Below are positions 6,360 through 13,899 of a stretch of 24,636 nt of DNA, piece after piece. Numbering within the stretch: the first letter of the stretch is position 1; each line of letters opens with the position of its first letter. The notes beneath the pieces are model-generated. The model saw only the letters and a program-made list of their open reading frames with translations. It searched no databases and was not told where the DNA came from. The DNA comes from a virus. The translations under genes were made by a program, and so were the position numbers. The DNA lies in IMG/VR virus record IMGVR_UViG_3300020191_000070, positions 1-24,636 of that record. One strand, given 5' to 3'.

Positions 6360-7588
6360 TGAAAAATTTTAATCAGTTTCTTATTGAACAAAAAAATACT
6401 CATATGGAACACGTTGAGGATTTGATCTTCAACGAAGGTGTCGATGGCACACGAAAAGCAATTAACTTTCTGCGTGATCTTAGAGACATGCTGGCTGGAC
6501 ATAATAAAAGCAAGATATCTCGAACTGTGAAATGGGATGGTGCGCCTGCTGTGTTTGTGGGCATCGATCCAAGTGACGGCAAGTTTTTTGTCGCGAAGAA
6601 AGGCGTTTTTAACAAAAATCCAAAGGTTTATAAGACTCCTGCTGATGTAAAAGCAGATACGTCAGGCGACTTACAGAAAAAGCTATTGATAGCACTGAGT
6701 GAGTTTTCGAAGTTAGGTATTAAGTCTGGTGTATATCAAGGCGATCTAATGTTCACGAAAGGAGATGTAGCTACGGAGACCATTGATGGGCAATCTTATT
6801 ATACTTTCCAACCTAATACTATCGTTTATGCTATTCCTACTAACAGTAGTCTTGGCAAACAAATCGCAAGAGCTAAGATTGGAGTGGTTTGGCATACTAC
6901 TTATACCGGTAATAGTCTTGAATCTATGTCTGCTTCTTTTGGCAAGAGCATAGTATCGAAGTTCAATGCGAGTAGTTCTATATGGCAAACCGATGCGACA
7001 TACCGTGACGAAACAGGAAACGCTACCTTCACAAAAGCAGAAACAGATGCTATCACATCACTGCTATCAGATGCTGGTAGAACATTTAGAAAAGTACCAG
7101 CGTCATTGTTGAATGCTTTCAAAGATAACAATGAACTATTGATCAGAGTAAAAGCATACAATAATTCATTGATCAAGCAAGGCAAGCGAATTAATCCACG
7201 TACTCATATGAAAGGCATGTTCGATAACATTCATAGTTTCTATCAAAAAGAAATCGACAAAAAGAAAACACAGAAGTCTAAAGATGAGTGGACACAGAAA
7301 AGAAAAGATGTCATGAGTGTGTTCACACGACACAACTCGGCCGACTTTCAGAATCTATTCATGCTGATGAATTTACTCGTTGATGCGAAACAAATGATTG
7401 TAGACAAGATGAACCAAGCAACTGCGCTAGGAACATTCTTGAGAACAAAGCAAGGATTTAAGGTAACGAATCAAGAAGGCTTTGTTGCTATTGATCACAT
7501 GTCAGACGGAGCAGTTAAAATTATTGATCGCATGGAATTCTCTCGTGCTAACTTTTCTCCAGATGTAATTAAAGGATGGCAAAGATAG
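6359..7588 (+). CDS. Nucleotidyltransferase (DNA/RNA ligase)-like late protein with capsid-targeting N-terminus, 409 aa
   Basis: The protein carries ligase-superfamily motifs in the right order: KWDG at 58-61 (motif I, Lys as the nucleotidyl acceptor), VAKKGVF at 78-84, GVYQGDLMF at 124-132 (motif III-like, with Asp where Glu is usual), IGVVWHTTYTG near 174-184 (IIIa-like), QEGFVAI at 372-378 (motif IV) and GAVKII at 384-389 (motif V, K387). The first ten residues, MKNFNQFLIE, match the spacing of the T4 internal-protein capsid-targeting peptide (MKTYQEFIAE). I recall the family as an uncharacterised one in T4-like marine phages, perhaps DUF6267. It follows the possible nuclease gene with a one-base overlap. 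Ligase activity and packaging are both inference. Confidence 0.8.
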   Translation: MKNFNQFLIEQKNTHMEHVEDLIFNEGVDGTRKAINFLRDLRDMLAGHNKSKISRTVKWDGAPAVFVGIDPSDGKFFVAKKGVFNKNPKVYKTPADVKADTSGDLQKKLLIALSEFSKLGIKSGVYQGDLMFTKGDVATETIDGQSYYTFQPNTIVYAIPTNSSLGKQIARAKIGVVWHTTYTGNSLESMSASFGKSIVSKFNASSSIWQTDATYRDETGNATFTKAETDAITSLLSDAGRTFRKVPASLLNAFKDNNELLIRVKAYNNSLIKQGKRINPRTHMKGMFDNIHSFYQKEIDKKKTQKSKDEWTQKRKDVMSVFTRHNSADFQNLFMLMNLLVDAKQMIVDKMNQATALGTFLRTKQGFKVTNQEGFVAIDHMSDGAVKIIDRMEFSRANFSPDVIKGWQR

Positions 7589-7591
7589 TGC

Positions 7592-8440
7592 ATGGCGAAG
7601 CATGAACATAACTTCCAAATTCTTGGACTACAGAGATCAGGCACTAATTTTCTTGAACAATTATTAAAAGATAATTGTGAACAAAAAAGATCAGTGGGCA
7701 TAATTAATATGTGGCATCAACGCCAGCTTAATGGTATATGGAAACATGCTTATGATGTTGATCCAGAAGACCTGAAGATTGCACAGAAGAATGAGAAAGG
7801 CTTATATAGACCTGAGATAGAAAGACAGCAAACGGACTCGACACGAGCGCCAGCTGGTAGCAAACTATTGGACGTGGATAATCCTGCGATCACATCTAAA
7901 AATTACATTTGGATACACAAGCATCCTTACTCGTGGCTTGAGAGTGTTACGAATAAATCCGTAGATATACTAAATACATATAAATGGATTAGTGCAAGAC
8001 GCGAAGATCAAGACAATGAGTTTGTCTTTTTCAATGATAAAAATCAAGCACTAAATACATTGCGGTTGTGTGAACTATATAGAGAGCATACATTGTATTG
8101 GTTCAGCGTATTCAAACGTAAACCAGCACTGAATCATAAAAGAATAATGTATGAGCAGTTGATACAGTCGAAGGAAGATACTCAGAGGCATATGGATGAA
8201 ATATCTGAGCAATTCAATTTTCCTTTAAAAAAAGAGCTATTAATACCAGATAGAGTTTCACAGTCTGCTAAGTGGGACTCTACGAGGCACGCTAAATACA
8301 CTAAGATAGAAATTAGAAAGTTTAGTTGGAAACAAATACAGAAATATAATGAAGTGTTGACCACGCCAGTATTCAGACGGCTTGGTTACAAGATGATAAC
8401 AACACATGAAGAATACATGCAACACAAGGTTGCACCGTAA
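7592..8440 (+). CDS. Sulfotransferase-family protein, 282 aa
   Basis: The N-terminal ILGLQRSGTNFLEQLL (residues 10-25) is the PAPS 5'-phosphosulfate loop of sulfotransferases (QRSGTxxL), and WIHKHPYSWLESV (107-119) corresponds to the 3'-phosphate-binding strand and helix, normally R-D/N-P-x-x-x-x-x-S; here HKHP replaces RNP. Such enzymes move sulfate from PAPS to a sugar, peptide or small molecule in the cytoplasm. Length is normal for a single-domain member. It starts three bases after the ligase-like gene and ends before a late promoter, so it is probably made late with virion-associated proteins, and might modify a virion protein or surface polysaccharide. The family call is good; the substrate is unknown. 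Confidence 0.8.
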   Translation: MAKHEHNFQILGLQRSGTNFLEQLLKDNCEQKRSVGIINMWHQRQLNGIWKHAYDVDPEDLKIAQKNEKGLYRPEIERQQTDSTRAPAGSKLLDVDNPAITSKNYIWIHKHPYSWLESVTNKSVDILNTYKWISARREDQDNEFVFFNDKNQALNTLRLCELYREHTLYWFSVFKRKPALNHKRIMYEQLIQSKEDTQRHMDEISEQFNFPLKKELLIPDRVSQSAKWDSTRHAKYTKIEIRKFSWKQIQKYNEVLTTPVFRRLGYKMITTHEEYMQHKVAP

Positions 8441-8445
8441 AATTT

Positions 8446-8453
8446 TATAAATA
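8446..8453 (+). promoter_or_regulatory. Late promoter (TATAAATA)
   Basis: Perfect octamer in the gap of 89 bases after the sulfotransferase gene. Expected start near 8459, leaving a leader of about 70 bases before the ATG at 8530. The leader holds a 13-codon open frame starting at ATG 8470 (MCSLGYGRPALKG) with no clear ribosome site, in the same frame as the downstream gene and separated from it by two stop codons. Confidence 0.8.
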
Positions 8454-8529
8454 TAACGTTAAACCATTAATGTGCAGTTTAGGCTACGGCAGACCTGCGC
8501 TCAAAGGATAAGGCTAAGGCAATCTCCAT

Positions 8530-10287
8530 ATGAAAAAAGAAGAAAACACTCCTAGCAATAATGATGAGGGAATCGGGCGAACCGCGGCGGCGGAAAATTC
8601 TCTTGTTGATGAGCTAAATGAACTATCCGAAGAGCGTGGGTCTGTCGTGGTTCTATCTTTTGGTCGAATGAATCCGATCACATCGGGACACCAAAAGTTA
8701 GTAGACAAGATCAACAAAGAAGCCAAATCACGTAAAGCAACTCCACAGCTATACGTATCACACTCGCAAGACAAGAAAAAGAATCCACTATCATACGACC
8801 AGAAGGTCAAGTTCGCAAAGAAAGCGTTCGGCAACATTGTCGTAAAGTCTCCTGCTAGAACTATCATCGAAGTCCTCAAAACACTCGACAACAAATTCAA
8901 AGATGTTGTGGTTGTTGTGGGCAGTGATAGAGTCTCCGCGTTCAAAAAACTGTTAAACGATTACAACGGCAAAGATTACACATTCAACAGCATCGAAATA
9001 GTAAGTGCTGGTGAGCGTGATCCAGATGCCGATGACGTATCAGGAATGAGCGCATCTAAGTTAAGAGCATTAGCAGTCGCAGGCAAATACAAAGAATTTA
9101 AGAGTGGACTTCCACGTAAGCTAACGGATAGAGACGCGAAAGAGATGTACGAAATTGTTCGTACACAAATGGGTATTACTGAAGACCTTTCATTGCAAGA
9201 AGTATTGAATATTCAACAGCGTATGCGCAAGAAGATAGCAATGCGCAGAATCAAGTCAAAGATCAAGCGTGGTAGAATGAGAGCCATGCGCAGACTTGCA
9301 TCGAATGATAAATTAAAGGTCCGATCAAAGAGAAAAGCTAGAGAACTTCTTCGTAAGAGAATGATGGGCGCACAAGGCAAAGATTATAAATCGCTGTCAA
9401 CTTCATCTAAGATTGCAATCGATAGAAGACTTGAAAAGAAAAAAGACGCAATTACAAAAATTGCAAAACGGCTATTGCCGAAAGTAAGATCGGCAGAGAA
9501 AGATAGACTTCGTAGTTTTCAACAAAGAAAAAATCTGAAGAACTCCATTGAGCAAGATTTCGAATATCTTGAAATAATCAATGAAATGCTCACACAGATT
9601 GACATGGAAAACATTACAGAATCAGTTGAAAAAAATCTAATTAAAAAGAGTGAGCGTTATGGACTCTCTCTCAACGAAATCAAAAAAGAATATGTACATC
9701 TCAAGAATGAGATATCAGAAGAAAAAGACGTATTCCAAACACTGAATGTTGCATTAGCAAATCATCAAAGAACACAGATCGAAGAAGCACTTGAATATCA
9801 CAAAGACAATGAAGTGCCGCTAATAGAAAATGTGTTCCGTGTTGGCAGTGTTAATTATTTTAAATTATTTAATGAAGCACGAAAATCTGGACTTGAATTT
9901 GCAGACTATGATAAAAGTATTTTAAATACTGACATCGGTGAATTTGCACAATATAATGAAGAATGGGTACCACTCGATTGTCCTATGATCGAAGAAGAGA
10001 AAGAAGGTGAAGAGAGTAAAGAACTCAATAAACCAAAACGTGGTGGTCCTAAAAAGTTTTATGTTTATGTAAAAGATCCAAGCACAGGCAACATCAAAAA
10101 AGTAACATTCGGCGACACTACTGGTCTCAAAGCAAAGATTGATAATCCTGAAGCAAGAAAGTCATTTGCCGCTAGACACAAGTGTTCAACTCAAACTGAC
10201 AAAACTTCCGCGGCTTATTGGGCATGTAGATTGCCTCGTTATGCGAAATCACTAGGTATGTCAGGTGGTGGCAATTTCTTCTGGTAA
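8530..10287 (+). CDS. Cytidylyltransferase-like fusion protein, 585 aa
   Basis: Residues about 37-215 are a HIGH-superfamily nucleotidylyltransferase: FGRMNPITSGH (44-54; the family HxGH is TSGH here), GSDR at 131-134 and SGMSASKLR at 171-179, which stands for the ISSTxxR motif. NadM/NMN adenylyltransferase-like enzymes have this layout. Next comes a very basic helical region (225-330; RMRKKIAMRRIKSKIKRGRM and IAKRLLPKVRSAEKDRL), which I remember as a recurring module of marine T4-like phage proteins and which could bind DNA or scaffold. Residues 430-490 (FRVGSVNYFKLFNEAR...) and the C-terminal 505-585 (FYVYVKDPSTG...RHKCSTQTDKT...YWACRLPRYAK) are two more recurring phage modules; the last may be DUF5872. 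LSE at 32-34 before the enzyme could be a protease site. Role unknown; NAD-related or nucleotide-transfer activity is inferred. Confidence 0.8.
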   Translation: MKKEENTPSNNDEGIGRTAAAENSLVDELNELSEERGSVVVLSFGRMNPITSGHQKLVDKINKEAKSRKATPQLYVSHSQDKKKNPLSYDQKVKFAKKAFGNIVVKSPARTIIEVLKTLDNKFKDVVVVVGSDRVSAFKKLLNDYNGKDYTFNSIEIVSAGERDPDADDVSGMSASKLRALAVAGKYKEFKSGLPRKLTDRDAKEMYEIVRTQMGITEDLSLQEVLNIQQRMRKKIAMRRIKSKIKRGRMRAMRRLASNDKLKVRSKRKARELLRKRMMGAQGKDYKSLSTSSKIAIDRRLEKKKDAITKIAKRLLPKVRSAEKDRLRSFQQRKNLKNSIEQDFEYLEIINEMLTQIDMENITESVEKNLIKKSERYGLSLNEIKKEYVHLKNEISEEKDVFQTLNVALANHQRTQIEEALEYHKDNEVPLIENVFRVGSVNYFKLFNEARKSGLEFADYDKSILNTDIGEFAQYNEEWVPLDCPMIEEEKEGEESKELNKPKRGGPKKFYVYVKDPSTGNIKKVTFGDTTGLKAKIDNPEARKSFAARHKCSTQTDKTSAAYWACRLPRYAKSLGMSGGGNFFW

Positions 10288-10293
10288 TTTAAC

Positions 10294-10569
10294 ATGTCTA
10301 AAGTATACAAAGATACAATAATTAATGATAATAGTTTTTATCGACAATTTCATCTAGATGAAGAGGACGAAGAATACGTATGGCATAGAGATCATAAAGA
10401 TAGAGAACTCTATGTTGTCGCTGGGTATGGTTGGAAATTTCAATACGAAAATAAAATGCCGATCGAATTGAATACAGGTGATACGATAAATATCTCGAAA
10501 ATGGAATATCACAGGCTGATTAAAGAAGAAGCCGAAACAGGTTTAATCTTAAAGATAGTAGAGAAATGA
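10294..10569 (+). CDS. Cupin-like protein, 91 aa
   Basis: The short protein shows the order of a single-domain cupin: WHRDHKDRELYVVAGYGWKF (residues 30-49) as the first metal-binding motif with H31, H34 and E38, then ELNTGDTINI (58-67), and EYHRLI (71-76) with H73 as the late histidine. A metal-bound beta barrel is therefore likely. Cupins of this size may be sensors, isomerases or sugar-binding proteins; no substrate can be read. It lies six bases after the fusion gene with no clear ribosome site and overlaps the next gene by ATGA, so its translation is probably coupled on both sides. Confidence 0.7.
   Translation: MSKVYKDTIINDNSFYRQFHLDEEDEEYVWHRDHKDRELYVVAGYGWKFQYENKMPIELNTGDTINISKMEYHRLIKEEAETGLILKIVEK
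10485..10492 (+). promoter_or_regulatory. Weak candidate late promoter inside the cupin gene
   Basis: GATAAATA differs by one base from the late octamer. It would start transcription near 10498, upstream of the gene at 10566. Being inside a coding region in AT-rich DNA, it may be chance. Confidence 0.25.
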
Positions 10570-11051
10570 AATCATTTAATAATTTCACAGAAGAAAAAAA
10601 CGAAGGCTCTCACGAGAAAGCGGCCAAAGAACGTATCAAACGCGAGCGCAGAAGTGACGCTAATAAGTTTGATCGAATCATGGATCGTGCGAAAGTGGCT
10701 GACGCAAAAGAAAAAGCGATGAGTACTAAGCCTAAAGCCGTCGCCGAAGAAGTAAGAGAAATTACAATGCAACCTGATCTTGATCGATTGATCAATCGTG
10801 TTGCAAATAAAAATGCATATAAGAAAGCTATTCGTTACTATCTAGACTATCGTAAAGCGAATCCAGGTAAAGCGAAGCAAAACGCAGTTAGAGTTGCACA
10901 GATGACAGGCGCAGATTATAGAAATTTAGAATTGATTTTCCATCAAATGATTCGCGATGGAAAACTACCAAAGCATTTAGCATGGAGACAGGACTTAATT
11001 CAACAAAAGCCTAGTCTCATGCAAAAAATTAAAAAGATGATGACCAAGTAA
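10566..11051 (+). CDS. Basic late protein with capsid-targeting-like N-terminus, 161 aa
   Basis: The first ten residues, MKSFNNFTEE, align with the T4 internal-protein leader (MKTYQEFIAE): M-K-x-aromatic-x-x-F-x-x-E. The remainder is highly charged and helical, with a basic first part (KERIKRERRSDANKFDRIMD) and a C-terminal part (LDRLINRVANKNAYKKAIRY, then a helix and KHLAWRQDLIQQKPSLMQKI). Strong positive charge fits a protein packed with DNA inside the head. The sequence DADKxxY-like linker AEEVREITM might be a second cleavage point. It overlaps the cupin gene by ATGA. No named family is recognised; packaging is inferred only from the leader. Confidence 0.7.
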   Translation: MKSFNNFTEEKNEGSHEKAAKERIKRERRSDANKFDRIMDRAKVADAKEKAMSTKPKAVAEEVREITMQPDLDRLINRVANKNAYKKAIRYYLDYRKANPGKAKQNAVRVAQMTGADYRNLELIFHQMIRDGKLPKHLAWRQDLIQQKPSLMQKIKKMMTK

Positions 11052-11062
11052 GGGAGAATATC

Positions 11063-11344
11063 ATGGATTTGAAAGATACACCAGCAAGTTTGATGAGCGC
11101 AGTTAGAGATATCATGATGAAAAATCAGAATCTCTATCAAAATGATGTAGAAGCGAAATACAGTAAATACAGCACAATACCTGCCGCTACTCCAGATGAA
11201 GTGGCAGTTGATGCTGAAAGAGACTCAGGAGCGCAAGACGTTGATCCAGAAACAATTATTCCTGGTTCTAGCGGTACTGCTGAAGTTGAAGCATCCGTAG
11301 AAGAAGTACCAGATGTTTCTGAACCAGAACAACCAGAAGAATAA
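11063..11344 (+). CDS. Small acidic protein, 93 aa
   Basis: A good ribosome site (AGGGAGA at 11051-11057) precedes the ATG. The first 45 residues are helical (DLKDTPASLMSAVRDIMMKN); the rest is low-complexity and acidic, rich in E, D, P, V and S (VEASVEEVPDVSEPEQPEE), probably disordered. Its position between packaged-looking proteins suggests a scaffold or adaptor-like role, but no family is recognised. The N-terminal helix resembles starts I have seen in marine-phage structural gene runs annotated only as hypothetical. Confidence 0.65.
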   Translation: MDLKDTPASLMSAVRDIMMKNQNLYQNDVEAKYSKYSTIPAATPDEVAVDAERDSGAQDVDPETIIPGSSGTAEVEASVEEVPDVSEPEQPEE

Positions 11345-11355
11345 GAAGGACTAAC

Positions 11356-13578
11356 ATGACATTCAATATCGAAGAGGCTGTGCAGACTATTCAACTGAAG
11401 AAAGTTGCTAAGGTTCTTGCACCTATGGCACGTAAAAATCGTAAGTTAGATGGTCTCGTTAAAGATTTAGAGAAAGGCAAAATGCCAAAAGTATCATCAT
11501 ATAAAAAGAATGATGATGTTGTTGCCGCGTTCGCTGAGGTCATGGGTCCAGATCAGACAATGAAACTGTTTGGCATTAAAGAGGAAACATACTCGCCTCA
11601 GAAACATGAATGGGGAACAGATGCAAGCAGAAAATTTGCCAAAGAAAAAACTCCAGGCGAGAAAAAAGAAAAAGAAATTGACGAAGCGAAGTTCAGTGTA
11701 GACATCGAAGGTCTACCACGTTTCTATATGGACAGCGACTCTCCTGGTAAAGTCAAGAAAGCACTCCGCTCGTTGTTGAAAAAACCAGCGATGATTAAAG
11801 ATGTCGAGCGAACGCCTGACAGCAAAGTTAAAGCAGATTATAGGGGCCGCGCCGCGGGCAAAGAAGATATGGACGAAGCGAAGAAAATGAAGGGTGAAGA
11901 TCCTTGCTGGGATGGATATGAAATGATCGGCAAGAAAAAGAAGAACGGCAAAGAAGTGCCTAACTGTGTACCAAAAGAGGAAACTGAAGTGAAAGAAGCA
12001 AAGGAATATTTTCTGACTGGTCTTGATTACAAAGGCACAAAGCACACATATAAGCGCCGTGGTCCTAAAATGACTGATCCTATTGTTGTCTATATTGACG
12101 GCAAAGAGTGGAAAACATTTAAGTCAATGCCTCTCGCAAAGAAAGAAACGTTGAACTATATTAAAGGCATGAAAGAAGAAGTCGAGCAGGTTACTGAAGC
12201 TACCTCTATCAGAGTAGATATTCCTTACTTTGATGATGAACCAGCACGAGCCAAAAAGGTTCAAAGAAAACATCGTGTCAAGGTAGTTGACAAAGGTAGA
12301 GATTATCAAATCACTGGTGATAAAAAGAACATTGTTAAGTTCTTGATGGACAAAGATACTTTAGAATGGCGTAAAGATGAAATTGAAGATGAATTTCCAG
12401 AACTTTTCGAATCAGTCGAGCAGACAGATGAAGCAAAGAATTATAATGCAGAGATTCGGCGTCAAAAAAATATTGCTTCTAAGCAACGTGGAAAGATGAG
12501 CAAAGCAACGTCTCGTGCTGATATGGTTGCCGCTATGAATCGTCATATGAAAGCGAAAAAGAACCAGAAGTCGTTGACTCGTGCCCAAGCACATATGGAA
12601 GAAGTCCAACTTTCAGAGAAATACGAAGTCGTTAATGTAAAAACAATCAATGACTCTGGCGAAGACAAAGCAATCAGCTATGGTCGAAGAAAAGGCTATA
12701 AAGACGCTGGTGTCATTGGAGATTCTCCCATCAAAGCAATGGTTCTGTTTCATCTAAAGCCTGCAGACAAGAAAGACCTTAAAGGTGCTAACATTAAAGC
12801 AGGCGAGCAAGTGTTCCGCTATGCTACTCGCTCAACAGTTTCTGGTGATATCTTCCCGCTGATTAAAGTCAATCTCAGCAAAGGCATGGTTTACTATCTC
12901 ACACAAGAATCATCTTCAGGCGATATCGATGAAGTTAAATTCGAAACGCGCGGAGCTAAGTTGAAGTTTGCTCGCATGGTCTCTGGTGTTGCAGAGTCAG
13001 TTGAACTGTCTGAAAAGTCTGTATCACAAGCACAACAGAAAATGATGGGCATGGCGCTTGCATATAAGCGCGGTGAAATGGATAATGCTTCCGATGAAGT
13101 TAAGAAACTTGCGAAGTCGATGTCCGAAAAAGATTTAGAGGATTTCGCAAAAACTAAACATAAGGGGCTACCTATGAAAAAAGTAGATGAAGCAAAAGTG
13201 GACGGAGTTGAGAAGGGTTCACTTGAAGGCGATCAACATATGTGCGCGACAAAGATCATGCACAACGAGTGGAACGAAGGCACTCCACTGACTGGCGAAC
13301 ACGCTGTACCAGATGAGAACGGTCATGTCTCTTGGTACAAAGTAATGTTCGAACATGGCATTGAAACTGTACACGTTGATGATGAGAGTGTAACAGTATT
13401 GATGCAAGAAGGTCATGGTAGTCATAAGAAAATGAAGAAGGAATCTTTCCTATCGTTCAGTGATTATATTTCTGAGAAAAAGAAACTATCACCTGCTCAG
13501 TTAAAGCACATGGACGTTGACGATGATAACGACATTGACGGCGAAGACCTTGCTAAAATTAGAGCAAAAAAGAAATAG
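11356..13578 (+). CDS. Bead-on-a-string late protein with DUF3008-like and EF-hand modules, 740 aa
   Basis: The protein is a chain of small, unrelated modules separated by acidic linkers ending in a hydrophobic-x-E-A or LSE-K sequence: IDEA (108-111), MDEA (172-175), VKEA (212-215), VTEA (279-282), TDEA (357-360), LSEK (419-422), LSEK (551-554), VDEA (610-613) and ISEK (705-708). T4 prohead protease gp21 cuts at (L/I)-x-E before A, G or S, so these look like processing sites. Modules include CWDGYEMIGKKKKNGKEVPN (184-203, a recurring marine-phage motif), a DUF3008-like unit (554-612, AQQKMMGMALAYKRGEM to KHKGLP), a HMCATKIMHNEWN module (628-690) and a C-terminal calcium-loop-like DDDNDIDGEDL (722-732). 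Probably a capsid-internal protein released as pieces; processing is inference. Confidence 0.8.
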   Translation: MTFNIEEAVQTIQLKKVAKVLAPMARKNRKLDGLVKDLEKGKMPKVSSYKKNDDVVAAFAEVMGPDQTMKLFGIKEETYSPQKHEWGTDASRKFAKEKTPGEKKEKEIDEAKFSVDIEGLPRFYMDSDSPGKVKKALRSLLKKPAMIKDVERTPDSKVKADYRGRAAGKEDMDEAKKMKGEDPCWDGYEMIGKKKKNGKEVPNCVPKEETEVKEAKEYFLTGLDYKGTKHTYKRRGPKMTDPIVVYIDGKEWKTFKSMPLAKKETLNYIKGMKEEVEQVTEATSIRVDIPYFDDEPARAKKVQRKHRVKVVDKGRDYQITGDKKNIVKFLMDKDTLEWRKDEIEDEFPELFESVEQTDEAKNYNAEIRRQKNIASKQRGKMSKATSRADMVAAMNRHMKAKKNQKSLTRAQAHMEEVQLSEKYEVVNVKTINDSGEDKAISYGRRKGYKDAGVIGDSPIKAMVLFHLKPADKKDLKGANIKAGEQVFRYATRSTVSGDIFPLIKVNLSKGMVYYLTQESSSGDIDEVKFETRGAKLKFARMVSGVAESVELSEKSVSQAQQKMMGMALAYKRGEMDNASDEVKKLAKSMSEKDLEDFAKTKHKGLPMKKVDEAKVDGVEKGSLEGDQHMCATKIMHNEWNEGTPLTGEHAVPDENGHVSWYKVMFEHGIETVHVDDESVTVLMQEGHGSHKKMKKESFLSFSDYISEKKKLSPAQLKHMDVDDDNDIDGEDLAKIRAKKK

Positions 13579-13587
13579 GAAACTAGA

Positions 13588-13899
13588 ATGTCATCGTTTG
13601 CTGATTTAAAGAAAAAGGCTAAACAGGTAGCAAACTTGCCGCCTGTGACTGCTGGTTCTGAAAAGAGTGAAGACGGACCTAAGATCAGTAAGAAAAAATC
13701 TTTTGCTGATTTAAAGAAACAGGTCAGACAAGAAGTGGAAACACCAGCGCCTGTTGAAAAACCAAAGATCAGTAATGATATAAATACAAGAGAATTTGAT
13801 TCTAAAAAAACTTATCTCGTGGTTAATGGTAAACCAAAAGAGATTAGTAAAAAATCAAAATATTTACTAGACATGTTAATCATAGAAGAGGATAACTAA
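13588..13899 (+). CDS. Small basic protein with internal duplication, 103 aa
   Basis: Two units repeat: SFADLKK (residues 3-9) to PKIS (31-34), and SFADLKK (38-44) to PKIS (59-62). At DNA level TTTGCTGATTTAAAGAAA occurs at 13597-13614 and 13702-13719, so the duplication is probably recent. The third part (REFDSKKTYLVVNGKPKEIS) forms a likely beta hairpin, ending in an acidic tail. SFADLKK recalls, from memory, the start of single-stranded DNA-binding protein gp32 in marine T4-like phages; this may be coincidence. It follows the 740-residue gene after nine bases and a GGA ribosome site, and a late promoter for the next gene lies inside it. Confidence 0.7.
   Translation: MSSFADLKKKAKQVANLPPVTAGSEKSEDGPKISKKKSFADLKKQVRQEVETPAPVEKPKISNDINTREFDSKKTYLVVNGKPKEISKKSKYLLDMLIIEEDN
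13597..13719 (+). repeat. 18-bp direct repeat pair within the duplicated gene
   Basis: TTTGCTGATTTAAAGAAA is present at 13597-13614 and again, identical, at 13702-13719. AAGATCAGTAA also occurs twice, at 13681-13691 and 13765-13775. The spacing (105 and 84 bases) shows an in-frame duplication of roughly 35 codons followed by a short deletion in the second unit. Confidence 0.85.
13779..13786 (+). promoter_or_regulatory. Late promoter (TATAAATA) inside the preceding gene
   Basis: Perfect octamer within the gene at 13588-13899, in codons for D-I-N-T. Expected start near 13792, giving a leader of about 110 bases before the virion-protein gene at 13901. The position suits independent strong late expression of that gene. 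Confidence 0.65.

Noticed and set aside
8470-8511. Thirteen-codon open frame in the leader of the fusion gene
   Set aside because: No ribosome site and no conserved peptide pattern; kept only as a note under the promoter, not as a gene.
11713-12045. Minus-strand open frame of 110 codons rich in F, H and L
   Set aside because: It is the shadow of the K/E-rich coding of the 740-residue protein; no start signals or recognisable motif.
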